A stretch of 64,000 nucleotides of DNA from an uncultured Clostridia bacterium (GTDB lineage Bacteria; Bacillota; Clostridia; Christensenellales; Borkfalkiaceae), in NCBI GenBank assembly GCA_944330115.1, contig CALVIN010000003.1, positions 62,001 through 126,000 of the forward strand, read 5' to 3'. Positions 36,487 to 44,902 of this stretch are shown here, piece by piece. The position numbers and the translations under genes are program-made. How positions within the stretch are numbered: the stretch's first letter is position 1; the number at the start of each line of letters is the position of its first letter. Under the pieces are notes generated by a model that was given only the letters and a program-made list of their open reading frames with translations, was not told the origin of the DNA and did not search any database.

Positions 36487-37015
36487 AGCGCACCCCCGTG
36501 ATATTGGCGGCCTCGCTTATTATCGAGGAGATGTTGGCCTGTAATATGGAAACTATCGAGGAATAGCGCTCTCTGTCGCGCGAGTACAGCAGGCGGCAGC
36601 AATATACCGCCAGAAAGAAGAATATCGCGCCCGAAATGATGAGCGCAATGCCGCTGCCGACGAGCACGCCCGAGGGCGCAAACGCCACGCTTATGGCGCC
36701 GAACGTTATTAGCGCCGTGCCCAAAATTATAAGCAGCGCGGCGATCACGGCGGCGCGGGCACCCACCCTGCGGCGGGCGCGGGCAATAAAGTTTAAAGCC
36801 ACCTCATAGCGCACCTGCAGCAGCTGAAGCCTGTCCTTGCCCGCAATGAGGTGCGGACGGGAAAAGTCCATGTGTATTATGTCGCGGTAGCTGCCGTCGG
36901 CGTACTCATCCTCCGGCACCCAGCCGAGCGCGCAATACGCCCGCTTTATCTCATCTGCGGCGGCGGCCTTTACGGCGACCGCGAGTTTGTCGTCTTTGAA
37001 CAGTTCTTCGCTCAT
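36476..37015 (-). CDS. Membrane protein of the cls operon
   Basis: 179 residues: a soluble N-terminal region (about 1-85, with IIHMDFSRPHLIAG), two membrane helices (88-110 and 115-140) and an amphipathic tail. One base separates it from the upstream gene's stop and it overlaps cls. Family not recognised. Confidence 0.75.
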   Translation of the reverse strand: MSEELFKDDKLAVAVKAAAADEIKRAYCALGWVPEDEYADGSYRDIIHMDFSRPHLIAGKDRLQLLQVRYEVALNFIARARRRVGARAAVIAALLIILGTALITFGAISVAFAPSGVLVGSGIALIISGAIFFFLAVYCCRLLYSRDRERYSSIVSILQANISSIISEAANITGVRYED

Positions 37016-37016
37016 A

Positions 37017-37523
37017 CTATATATCCTTCTCCTCGCCCAACAGTTCGGAAGTAAGCTTTATCACAGTATCTGCGTATTTTTTCTTTGCGCGCTTTAAAAG
37101 CGCCGTATATAGCGGCTTGGCGCACGCCATCACGGCTATGCCGCACACAGATATGGCTATGCCCGCCGCAAGCGCCCACCCGAAGGGCTGCTCCAGACTG
37201 AGCGAAAGCCCGCCGCCGAACATCAAAAGGCCGGCTATGCCCAGGGCAACGGCGGCCGCCTTGGGGACGGAGTGCACCCGCTTGTTGAGCTTGCGCAGCT
37301 GCTCGAGCTTGCTTTCGGCGCTGCCCGAGGGCAGGTATTGGCTGCGAATAGATTCTATCTCCCTGCGCTCATCCTCGGTGGGGGCGGAGTATGCAAAGGT
37401 AAAGCCGCCCGCCGCGCCATTGAAATCGCCGCTCTGCGGCGTACTTGCGCCGTTGTTGCCGCCCGCCGCGCCGTATTTGCCCTTTTCGGCGCCCTCTTCG
37501 GGGCGCATATCACTTTTGTCCAT
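37017..37523 (-). CDS. Two-helix membrane protein, paralogue of the protein at 32358
   Basis: 168 residues from ATG 37523 after GAGGTG. A Gly/Ala/Asn-rich N-terminal third, then IRSQYLPSGSAESKLEQL, two membrane helices and a basic tail LKRAKKKYADTVIKLTSELLGE. The core matches the protein at 32358. The longer frame to 37595 is rejected because it lies inside the upstream gene and has no ribosome site. Confidence 0.8.
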   Translation of the reverse strand: MDKSDMRPEEGAEKGKYGAAGGNNGASTPQSGDFNGAAGGFTFAYSAPTEDERREIESIRSQYLPSGSAESKLEQLRKLNKRVHSVPKAAAVALGIAGLLMFGGGLSLSLEQPFGWALAAGIAISVCGIAVMACAKPLYTALLKRAKKKYADTVIKLTSELLGEEKDI

Positions 37524-38448
37524 CGTACACCTCACCGGAAGGCTCCGCCTTATCCTCTTCCGCGGTCTCCTTATCTGTGCGCTTAAGCCTTGCAAGCCCG
37601 CACGCCGAGCGTATCATCATGTATATGCCCATGCCCGCGGTGCAGGCGACCACCGCCGCGCCGACCACAACATTAAGCAGCCACATCTCCTCGCCGCCGC
37701 CGAATGTGGCCACCATGGATATCTGCAACGCGAATATCGAAACGACGGCGTCGGCGAAGCTGATGTTGCGCAGCGCCTGCAGCGAAAAGCTGCCGTATTT
37801 TCTGTTCTTTACTATGTGTATTGCGGCGGCAATTATCTTGTAAAAGGCGTACGCCGCCATGGATATTACAGTGATCTCGCCGCTGTGCACGGTGCTGCCG
37901 CTGGTTATTAAATAACCCGCAAGGGTGGCGAGCGAAACGGAGAGTATCAAAAACATGCAGCCGCAGGCGAGATATACTTTGTAGCCGCCCGAAACTTCCT
38001 TTGCAAACTTGCGCGTGCCGAGGAATATTATCACGGCGCGCAGCGCGCTCAACACCATGTAGTAGCCGGCAAAGAGGCCGTACCATGCCGAGCGGAAGAC
38101 TATGCCGAGCACGCCCTGATATACGGCGTACGCCACGTTTATCGCCAGCGATATGATTGACAGGGCCACCGTGCGGTAGCCGTAGTCGGCGGCGATGTGC
38201 GAGAGCAGCTTGTTTGAGGCGACCATGCGTGAAAATGCCGCGCGCGCAGGGCGGACGCTTACGCATATGCAGTACACAAGAAGGGCGAGGCAGACGGCAT
38301 ACAGCGCGCAGGTAACAGGGTGCGTGCCGCCTAAAAACCATGCGCAGAGCGCGGCCGCGACGGCGCACAGCACGAGCGCCGCCCAGAACGCCCACACCCA
38401 CGCGCCCGGTGACTTTATGAAGTTGATAAATTTATTGTCGCCGCGCAA
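37510..38448 (-). CDS. Polytopic membrane protein, first gene of the cls operon
   Basis: 312 residues, about eight membrane helices and a charged C-terminus (RLKRTDKETAEEDKAEPSGE). The start is TTG at 38448: GGAGGG lies seven bases upstream. It overlaps the next gene by 14 bases. No family recognised; co-transcription with cls suggests a role in the membrane. Confidence 0.78.
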   Translation of the reverse strand: MRGDNKFINFIKSPGAWVWAFWAALVLCAVAAALCAWFLGGTHPVTCALYAVCLALLVYCICVSVRPARAAFSRMVASNKLLSHIAADYGYRTVALSIISLAINVAYAVYQGVLGIVFRSAWYGLFAGYYMVLSALRAVIIFLGTRKFAKEVSGGYKVYLACGCMFLILSVSLATLAGYLITSGSTVHSGEITVISMAAYAFYKIIAAAIHIVKNRKYGSFSLQALRNISFADAVVSIFALQISMVATFGGGEEMWLLNVVVGAAVVACTAGMGIYMMIRSACGLARLKRTDKETAEEDKAEPSGEVYDGQK

Positions 38449-38459
38449 TATATGCCCTC

Positions 38460-38535
38460 CGGTATTTTATGATAAATAAAATATTATTTTTAATTTAATT
38501 ATTTGATTATTTTTAAATTCAATTTAATTTATTTT
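38460..38535. other. AT-only tract
   Basis: Nearly pure A/T of the TTTAATTTAATTATTT type between the histidine kinase stop and the membrane protein start. Similar tracts are at 42640-42755 and 61840-61960. It may help as a T-rich transcript end or promoter UP-like sequence. Confidence 0.6.
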
Positions 38536-39608
38536 TTTATTTTTACGGTAAACGTGGTACCCTCGCCCTCGCGGCTGTTCACCGATATCTCACCGCCGAG
38601 GATATCTATCACGCGCTTTACGAGCGCAAGCCCCAGGCCGTTGCCCTCCTGCGAATGGGAGGTATCGCCCTGATAGAATTTATCGAATATGTGCGCGCCC
38701 GTTTCGGCCGACATGCCGCAGCCGCTGTCGCGCACGGTGGCGACGAAATAAGCTCCCTCCTCTTTGAGGGAAATAAACATACTGCCGCCGCCTTCGGTAA
38801 ACTTTACGGCATTTGAGATGAGGTTGTTGAAAATTATCTCCAAAAAGCCGGCGTCGGATACCGCCTCCACGTCGTCGATGTCGCAGTCGAGCGATATGCC
38901 CTTATTTTCTATCTTTTCATCGAAAGACAGCACGCACTCACGCATGACCTCGCCGGCGTTTAGCGCGCACTTCTGCGGGAATATCTTTTGATTTTCGAGC
39001 TTGTTGAGCTTTAAGATATCCACCACGAGCGCGGTGAGCCTGTTCGACGCCGAAACGATGGTATCTGCGCACGCGGCGCGCTCCTCGGGCGGCAGGTCCT
39101 TTATGCGCAGCATCTGCGCGTAGCTCGATATGACCGAGAGGGGCGTCTTTATTTCGTGCGAGACGTTTGCGATAAAGTCGGAGCGCAGCATCTCGTTTTT
39201 TGAAAGTTCTGCCGCCATGCGGTTGATATTTTCGAATATGACGTCGTATTCGTCGTATTTGCCCCACATGTGGCGGGGTTTTAAACTTATTTTGAAGTCG
39301 CCGCGCGCCATTCTGTCGGTGGCGCGGAGTATCTCCTTTACCGGCCGCTCGGCCTCGGCGCGCCTATATACCGCAGATATCAGCGTGAGCACGACGGAGA
39401 GCACGATGAGTATGACAGCCGTGCCTATAGCCGCGGCGAGCGTACTCTCCGCCAAAGAGAGTATCAGCTCGTATGAGAGTATCGAGAGGGTGGCCGTGGC
39501 CGCCACCGCAGCGAAGAAGAATATGTACGAAGAAAAGCTGAACGACGAGCGCTGCGCGCCCATATTATTTTGCGCGCCCGCGGCGCTGTTTTTTTTGCCG
39601 CCCTTCAT
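38529..39608 (-). CDS. Sensor histidine kinase (HAMP/HisKA/HATPase)
   Basis: 359 residues with two membrane helices (about 25-50 and 58-80) and hardly any extracellular loop, a HAMP segment (RRAEAERPVKEILRATDRMARGD), H-box FIANVSHEIKTPLSVISSY, N-box FNNLISNAVKFTEGG and G-boxes DSGCGMS and NGLGLALVK. It overlaps the regulator gene by four bases. Its short sensing part suggests it detects membrane state or works with a partner. Confidence 0.93.
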   Translation of the reverse strand: MKGGKKNSAAGAQNNMGAQRSSFSFSSYIFFFAAVAATATLSILSYELILSLAESTLAAAIGTAVILIVLSVVLTLISAVYRRAEAERPVKEILRATDRMARGDFKISLKPRHMWGKYDEYDVIFENINRMAAELSKNEMLRSDFIANVSHEIKTPLSVISSYAQMLRIKDLPPEERAACADTIVSASNRLTALVVDILKLNKLENQKIFPQKCALNAGEVMRECVLSFDEKIENKGISLDCDIDDVEAVSDAGFLEIIFNNLISNAVKFTEGGGSMFISLKEEGAYFVATVRDSGCGMSAETGAHIFDKFYQGDTSHSQEGNGLGLALVKRVIDILGGEISVNSREGEGTTFTVKIKK

Positions 39609-40276
39609 TTGAGTACCGCCTTATAGCCGAGGCCGTGCACGGTCACAATTTCAAAGCCCGTGCAGGCGGCCGTCTTTTCGCGCAGTTTGGCCATATACAC
39701 GTCGACGGTGCGCGAGGTGGCGGAGCTGTCGTAATCCCACAGCTCCTCCATAAGTTTGGCGCGCGTGAACGTCTTTTTGGGGTAGGAGAGCAGTTTGAAG
39801 AGTATGTCGAACTCGCGCACGGTGAGGGGAAGTTCCTCGCCGTCGACATAGGCGGTGTGCTCGTCCTCGTCCATCACAAGGTTGCCGAGCTCAAGTTTTT
39901 TGCTCCTGCCGATGTCGGCGCGGCGCAGTATGGCGCGCACGCGCAGAACGAGCTCGCCCAGATCGAAGGGCTTTACTATATAGTCATCGATGCCCAGCCT
40001 GAAGCCGCGCTGTTTGGAGGGCATGTCGTCGCGCGCGGTCATAAACAGTATGGGTATACTCTTATCGGACGAGCGCACGGCCGCCGCGAGGGCAAACCCG
40101 TCGACGGCGGGCATCATTATGTCGCTTATTATCATGTCGAACTTGCGCTCGGCAAGTTTTTCGAGCGCGGCGGCGCCGTTCGGGCAGCCGCAGGGCGAAT
40201 ACCCCTCCGCCGAAAGGCAGGAGCACACAAGTTTGTTTAAATTTTCGTCGTCCTCTGCAACAAGAATGTTTACCAT
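39605..40276 (-). CDS. OmpR/PhoB-family response regulator
   Basis: 223 residues. Receiver domain with AEDDENL, phospho-Asp in MIISDIMMPAVDGF, FMTARDD and IVKPFDLGEL. Winged helix domain with LTVREFDILFKLLSYPKKTF and SRTVDVYMAKLREK. It heads the two-component operon. Confidence 0.94.
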   Translation of the reverse strand: MVNILVAEDDENLNKLVCSCLSAEGYSPCGCPNGAAALEKLAERKFDMIISDIMMPAVDGFALAAAVRSSDKSIPILFMTARDDMPSKQRGFRLGIDDYIVKPFDLGELVLRVRAILRRADIGRSKKLELGNLVMDEDEHTAYVDGEELPLTVREFDILFKLLSYPKKTFTRAKLMEELWDYDSSATSRTVDVYMAKLREKTAACTGFEIVTVHGLGYKAVLK

Positions 40277-40370
40277 AGTCCACCGCCGCGCCGCACTTTT
40301 GATACACGGCGCTTAATTTTTATTTTTCAACGGAAAATATTGCAAATATAAATTTTTTTATATTATAAAA

Positions 40371-40397
40371 GCGCGGCCGCACCGCGTGCGGCCGCGC
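40371..40397 (-). terminator. Terminator after the 104-residue membrane protein gene
   Basis: Perfect stem GCGCGGCCGCAC / GTGCGGCCGCGC; TTTTATAATATAAAAAAA follows on the minus strand. Confidence 0.75.
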
Positions 40398-40479
40398 ATA
40401 CCTATACGCAGGCGCACCTTTCCATTGTTTTATTGCAGTATAGCGCCCATTCTTTAATAAATTGTTAAAAGGGGCGCCA

Positions 40480-40794
40480 TTATTCAAATTTTTTTAAGAA
40501 TTTTTTGAATGTGACCATATTTACGATGACGGCGACGAGCAGCGCTGCCGAGGCGGCCGCAAGCACGGCCGTGACCGCCCAGAACACGGCGGGGTAGTCT
40601 GCAATTATTTCGGCCGCGCGGGCGATGGTGACAAACAGCATGAGCGCGACGAAGCACGCGCTGAACGCAATGGTTACCGCGCGCGTGAGCTTGCTCTTGT
40701 GCATGATGTATTTTTTGATGAGCGCGGCATACTCCGCCTCTCTGCCCGCAGGTATCGAATGTTTATCGAGTTTGTAAATTTCTCTGTAAGTCAT
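40480..40794 (-). CDS. Small two-helix membrane protein
   Basis: 104 residues from ATG 40794 after GGAGTT; an in-frame extension to 40995 runs through repeats and is rejected. A basic cytoplasmic start (MTYREIYKLDKHSIPAGRE), helices about 42-62 and 72-94, and a basic end (FKKFLKKFE). Family not recognised. Confidence 0.72.
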   Translation of the reverse strand: MTYREIYKLDKHSIPAGREAEYAALIKKYIMHKSKLTRAVTIAFSACFVALMLFVTIARAAEIIADYPAVFWAVTAVLAAASAALLVAVIVNMVTFKKFLKKFE

Positions 40795-40960
40795 AATAAC
40801 TCCGGATTTTATATGTGGCAATGCGCCAAAATCAACCCCCTCCGCCCCGTCTGCACAGGTGCATACGCGCCACCCCCACTTAATGGGTGACGAGAGTAAG
40901 CACCCAAAGTACCGCCCATTTGAGGGGAGGTAAGCCGAAGGCGAAAGAGGGGTTATTTCC
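40795..40960. repeat. R2 palindromic repeat region
   Basis: Contains CCACCCCCACTTAATGGGTG and CCGCCCATTTGAGGGGAGG units, then GGCGAAAGAGGGGTTATTTCC, which matches the text before R1 copy 1. Confidence 0.6.
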
Positions 40961-41214
40961 AAATAAATAATGTCGCAAGGCGGGGTCTCAAGCAATGTAA
41001 GGGCAACATTGCATTCTGCCGTTTCCCAAAGGGAACCCTCGGCAGAGTGTCGTCGCTTACGCTCCTCGCGCGGTCACCGTTCGCGCTTTTGTCTATGCGC
41101 TCACTCATCTCATTGCACACGAAAGGCGGGTGTCCACCTTTCTATGAAATGTGCAATTCGACCCGCCGCCCTCACGAAATTTTTTGCGCGCGGCCCGCGC
41201 AAAAAATTTGTGAA
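40961..41214 (+). repeat. Composite R1 element (copy 7) with an R3 element in place of its centre
   Basis: Starts with the R1 head (AAATAAATAATGTCGCAAGG) and ends with the complete R1 tail hairpin (41171-41214), but the middle is R3 sequence, including GAAAGGCGG-GTGT-CCACCTTTC (41121-41142) and CTATGAAAT. The tail ends 4 bp from the aldehyde dehydrogenase stop. Confidence 0.8.
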
Positions 41215-41218
41215 CCTC

Positions 41219-42583
41219 TCACTTCATAAACATTTTCAGCAGCTTATATTTCAGCTTGGTGTAGGGCTGATAGCGCACAGGCATGTCGAAGAAGGTGGCC
41301 TTATCGACGATCGACTTTTTATGCGTGAAGCAATCGAAGCCCTCTTTGCCGTGGTATGCGCCCATGCCGCTCGCGCCGAAGCCGCCAAAGCCCATCTGCG
41401 AGGTGGCGAGGTGAATTATAGTGTCGTTCACGCAGCCGCCGCCGAAGGCGCAGCGGTCTAAAATGCTGTTTGCAAACTTACTGTCCGACGAGAACACATA
41501 CAGCGCGAGCGGGTGGGGCTGCGCGTTTATTTCGGCTATCAGCTCCTCGGTATTTTCAAAGGTGAGTATGGGCATGACGGGGCCGAAGATCTCCTCCCCC
41601 ATCACCGCGTCGTCGCGGGTGACGTTGTCCATCACGGTGGGCTCTATGCGCAGAGTTTGCGCGTCGCTGCCGCCGCCGAACACCACCTTTTGGCCATCTA
41701 TGAGCGAAAGTATCCTGTCGAAGTGCTTTTTGTTTACTATCTTGCCGTAGGCGGCGTTTTCGAGCGGGTGCTCGCCGAACTGCAGCACGATCTCCTTTTT
41801 TACCGCCTCGATAAACTTCTCCTTTACCGAGGAATGCACGACAACATAGTCGGGCGCGACGCACGTCTGGCCGCAATTTAAGTATTTGCCGAACACTATG
41901 CGCCTTGCGGCGAGCCGTATGTTGGCCGACTTGCCCACTATGCAGGGGCTCTTGCCGCCGAGCTCAAGCGTTACGGGCGTAAGCCTTTCGGCGGCGTGCC
42001 GCATCACCTCTTTGCCGACCGCCACGCTGCCCGTGAAGAAAATTTTATCGAAGGGCATATCGAGCAGGGCGGAATTTTCTTTTCTGCCGCCCAAAACTGT
42101 GGTGGCGAGCTCGGGCGGGAAGGCCTCCCTTATCACCTCGGCGACTATGGCGCTGGTGGCGGGGGAATATGCCGAGGGCTTTACTATCACCGTGTTGCCG
42201 GCGGCTATCGCGTCGATGAGCGGCTCCATGGAGAGCATGAAGGGGTAGTTCCACGGGCTCATGACGAGCACGCAGCCGTAGGGCGACTTTTTTACGTAGC
42301 TGGTTGCGGGATACTGCGCGAGCGGCGTGGGAACGACGGTATTGCGCGCCCAGCGGCGGGTACGCTTTATCATGTATGAGAGCTCGGAGAGCGTCATGCC
42401 CACTTCGCACATATAGCTTTCGAACCCGCCCTTGCCGAGATCGGCCTTTAAGGCCTCGTTTATATCCTTTTCGCGCGCAAGTATAACATCTTTTAATTTT
42501 TTGAGCGCCGCCACCCTCGCTTTGGCGGGAAGTGTTGCGCCCGTGGCAAAATATTCACGCTGTTTTTCAAGTAATTCTATCAT
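41219..42583 (-). CDS. Aldehyde dehydrogenase (ALDH3-like)
   Basis: 454 residues, a length typical of the class 3 fatty-aldehyde group. Motifs: VLVMSPWNYPFMLSMEPL, FTGSVAVGKEVM, catalytic Glu in TLELGGKSPCIVG and catalytic Cys in NCGQTCVAPDYV. It oxidises aldehydes with NAD(P)+. The gene directly upstream is a lysoplasmalogenase-like/alcohol dehydrogenase fusion, so a long-chain aldehyde is a plausible substrate. ATG 42583 follows GAGGTAT. Confidence 0.93.
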   Translation of the reverse strand: MIELLEKQREYFATGATLPAKARVAALKKLKDVILAREKDINEALKADLGKGGFESYMCEVGMTLSELSYMIKRTRRWARNTVVPTPLAQYPATSYVKKSPYGCVLVMSPWNYPFMLSMEPLIDAIAAGNTVIVKPSAYSPATSAIVAEVIREAFPPELATTVLGGRKENSALLDMPFDKIFFTGSVAVGKEVMRHAAERLTPVTLELGGKSPCIVGKSANIRLAARRIVFGKYLNCGQTCVAPDYVVVHSSVKEKFIEAVKKEIVLQFGEHPLENAAYGKIVNKKHFDRILSLIDGQKVVFGGGSDAQTLRIEPTVMDNVTRDDAVMGEEIFGPVMPILTFENTEELIAEINAQPHPLALYVFSSDSKFANSILDRCAFGGGCVNDTIIHLATSQMGFGGFGASGMGAYHGKEGFDCFTHKKSIVDKATFFDMPVRYQPYTKLKYKLLKMFMK

Positions 42584-42635
42584 AATATACCTCGCATATA
42601 ATGTAACTGCGTTACAAAACGCCGCAAAAATACCG

Positions 42636-42760
42636 ATTTAATTAAAAATTAAATTATTTTTTATTTTTGCGGAATTTTTTTGATTATTTTTATTTTGATA
42701 AAAATTAAATTAAAAATTATTTTTTATTTATTTTTAAATTATTTTTTATTTGGTAATAAA
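42636..42760. other. AT-only tract
   Basis: Over 100 bp of TTAAATTATTTTTTATTT-type sequence that reaches into the last codons of the fusion gene (which end NNLKINKK). Confidence 0.6.
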
Positions 42761-44654
42761 TTTTTTCGAGCGCGCGGGCGTTCATAAGCTTGGGCACGGG
42801 ATAGAGGGGATTGGCCTCTTTATCGGCGTGGCGGGCGAGCTCGGGAATGTCGCCCTCCTCCACCTCCAACTTTTCGGGTATGTTCATCGAGGCGTTGAGT
42901 TCGCGCACGAAGGTTATAAATGCCCCGGCAGCCTCCTTGTCGCTCAGAACGACGTCGGCGACGCCGCTCTCGCGGGCGAGGCGGGCCAGCCTCTTTTGGC
43001 AGGTGACGCCGTAATCTTCGAGCACGTATGGCAGTATCACGGCGTTCGCAAGGCCGTGGGGGGTGTTATACTTGCCGCCGAGAGAATGCGCCACGGCGTG
43101 CACATACCCCACATACGATATGGTGAACGCCAGCCCCGCGCAGTAGGCGGCGTACTGCATGCGCCTGCGCGCATACTTATTTTTGCCGTCGGTATAGGCT
43201 GTATACAGGTTTGCGCGTATTATTCTAACGGCCTCCACCGCCATTTTGCGCGTAAGACGGGTGGTAGAGCCGCCTATGTATGCCTCCACCGCGTGCGTGA
43301 GCGCGTCCATGCCCGTTGTGGAAGTTACGTTTGCAGGCAGGCCTACCGTCATTTCGGGATCGAGTATGGCATAGTGCGGCGCGAGGCAGAATGAGATAAT
43401 AGTGAACTTGTCGCGCGTTTTATCGTCGACTATGACGGCGGCGATGGTTGTTTCGCTGCCCGTGCCCGCCGTGGTGGGTACGGCTATAAAGAGGGGCAGC
43501 TTGCCGAATACGCGGAGCACGCCGCGCATCTGCTGCAGCGTGCGCTTGGGCTTGATTATAAGCGCGCCCGCGCCCTTTGCGCAGTCCATGGCGCTGCCGC
43601 CGCCCACGGCTATCATACTGTCGCACCCGCGCTCTTTAAACAGGCGCGCAGCCTCCTCGCAGTTGGCCGTGGTGGGGTTGGCGACGGTATCGGAATACAC
43701 GCAGCTCTCTATTCCGCGCTCTTCAAGAGCGGCTATTATGGGCGCGCACAGGCCGAGTTTGTATATATTTGCGTCGGTGACGATGAGCACGCGCTTTTTA
43801 TTTTTGCTAACTAAAAGTTCGGCCGCCTCGGCGCTGCCCGAGAGGGGCTTGGGCTGACGGTAGGGAAGAAGGGGTATCGCCACCTTGAAGCAAAACTGAA
43901 AGGCGCGGCAAAACAGCCTTTTAAACACGTTCATCTGCGGCTTTAAGCGCCTGCCGCCGTTCATCGAGGCGAACAGCCCGAAGAATATCAGAAAGAACTG
44001 GGCGAGGTAGTATGTGGATATGTTCAGCCTGCAATACAGCGTGCATTGACCCGAATGGCCGCTGCGTATGGTGAGAAACACGTCGGATACGGCAAAGAGC
44101 AGCGCGCCTGAAAATACCGATATGCGCGTCTTTGCATCGAGAGTGCCGTCGAAGGCCACTCCCATCGCCCTGCCGAACATTATGCAGATTATGAGTATGT
44201 ACAGCACCACCGCGGGGATGTAGGAGGCCTGCACCGTGTAGCGGGGCGTTATGAACACGGCCAGCCATATCACGGCGAACACCGCCACGACGAGCGCGGG
44301 CAGCACCGTGCGCCAGCCCACGGAATTTACCGACTGAAAGGCGGCGATATACAGCACGTTGCCGAGCGCGAAGAACGCCACGCCGACGATAAGGTTGCGC
44401 TCTATGGCGATGTCGCCTATGCAGCAACACACCGCCGCTGCGAGCACGAGGTATTTTACCGCGGGAAAGCCGCCGTGCGCGCGCAGGCGCGCGAAGAGCA
44501 AAAAGCCGAGTGCGAATAAAACGAATACCGCGCTTGCCGCACCTTTGTATGCGAGCGACTGCGTGAGCATGTACTCGGCCGCAAATACGGCGAGCAATGC
44601 AAGGAAAATTACGCCTGCAATTGCAAGGGGCAGGCATCTGAGTTTTGCTTTCAA
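42717..44654 (-). CDS. Fusion of a YhhN/TMEM86 lysoplasmalogenase-like domain with an iron-type alcohol dehydrogenase
   Basis: 645 residues from TTG at 44654, chosen because GGAGG (44665-44669) stands upstream; the longer frame to 44789 is R1 repeat. Residues 1-230: about eight membrane helices with YhhN marks (CCIGDIAIE, ALGNVLYIAAF, GALLFAVSDVFL). Residues 250-645: group III alcohol dehydrogenase with AVGGGSAMDCAKG, PTTAGTGSETT, TTGMDALTHAVEAY and the metal-binding His run VHAVAHSLGGKYNTPHG. YhhN/TMEM86 proteins cleave the vinyl ether of lysoplasmalogen to a fatty aldehyde; the fused enzyme could reduce it at once. Confidence 0.85.
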   Translation of the reverse strand: MKAKLRCLPLAIAGVIFLALLAVFAAEYMLTQSLAYKGAASAVFVLFALGFLLFARLRAHGGFPAVKYLVLAAAVCCCIGDIAIERNLIVGVAFFALGNVLYIAAFQSVNSVGWRTVLPALVVAVFAVIWLAVFITPRYTVQASYIPAVVLYILIICIMFGRAMGVAFDGTLDAKTRISVFSGALLFAVSDVFLTIRSGHSGQCTLYCRLNISTYYLAQFFLIFFGLFASMNGGRRLKPQMNVFKRLFCRAFQFCFKVAIPLLPYRQPKPLSGSAEAAELLVSKNKKRVLIVTDANIYKLGLCAPIIAALEERGIESCVYSDTVANPTTANCEEAARLFKERGCDSMIAVGGGSAMDCAKGAGALIIKPKRTLQQMRGVLRVFGKLPLFIAVPTTAGTGSETTIAAVIVDDKTRDKFTIISFCLAPHYAILDPEMTVGLPANVTSTTGMDALTHAVEAYIGGSTTRLTRKMAVEAVRIIRANLYTAYTDGKNKYARRRMQYAAYCAGLAFTISYVGYVHAVAHSLGGKYNTPHGLANAVILPYVLEDYGVTCQKRLARLARESGVADVVLSDKEAAGAFITFVRELNASMNIPEKLEVEEGDIPELARHADKEANPLYPVPKLMNARALEKIYYQIKNNLKINKK

Positions 44655-44678
44655 CTTTTTATATCCTCCAAGAAATAG

Positions 44679-44866
44679 TTCACAAATTTTTTGCGCGGGC
44701 CGCGCGCAAAAAATTTCGTGATCTGAGAGGCTCTGCCTCTCTTGCCGCGATTCTAAGGGCCCACGAATTATATAATCGCGGCAATTCACTCCGGTGAGCC
44801 GCAGGTATGCGCAAATTGAGTCCTGCTGCGCAGGGAAACCCTGCTTGCGACGTTAATTATTTTATA
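44679..44866 (-). repeat. Structured intergenic repeat R1, copy 8
   Basis: Inverted; central stem TTGCCGCGATT / AATCGCGGCAA, tail AAATTTTTTGCGCG arm. Tail starts 24 bp before the fusion gene start, whose ribosome site lies in the gap. A GCAGGGCACGCCCTGC hairpin (about 44881-44896) follows the head. Confidence 0.85.
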
Positions 44867-44902
44867 AAATTGCGCTTCCGCAGGGCACGCCCTGCTTGCG
44901 CA

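Noticed and set aside
44655-44789. N-terminal extension of the YhhN-alcohol dehydrogenase fusion
   Set aside because: It is R1 repeat sequence; a GGAGG ribosome site supports the TTG start at 44654.
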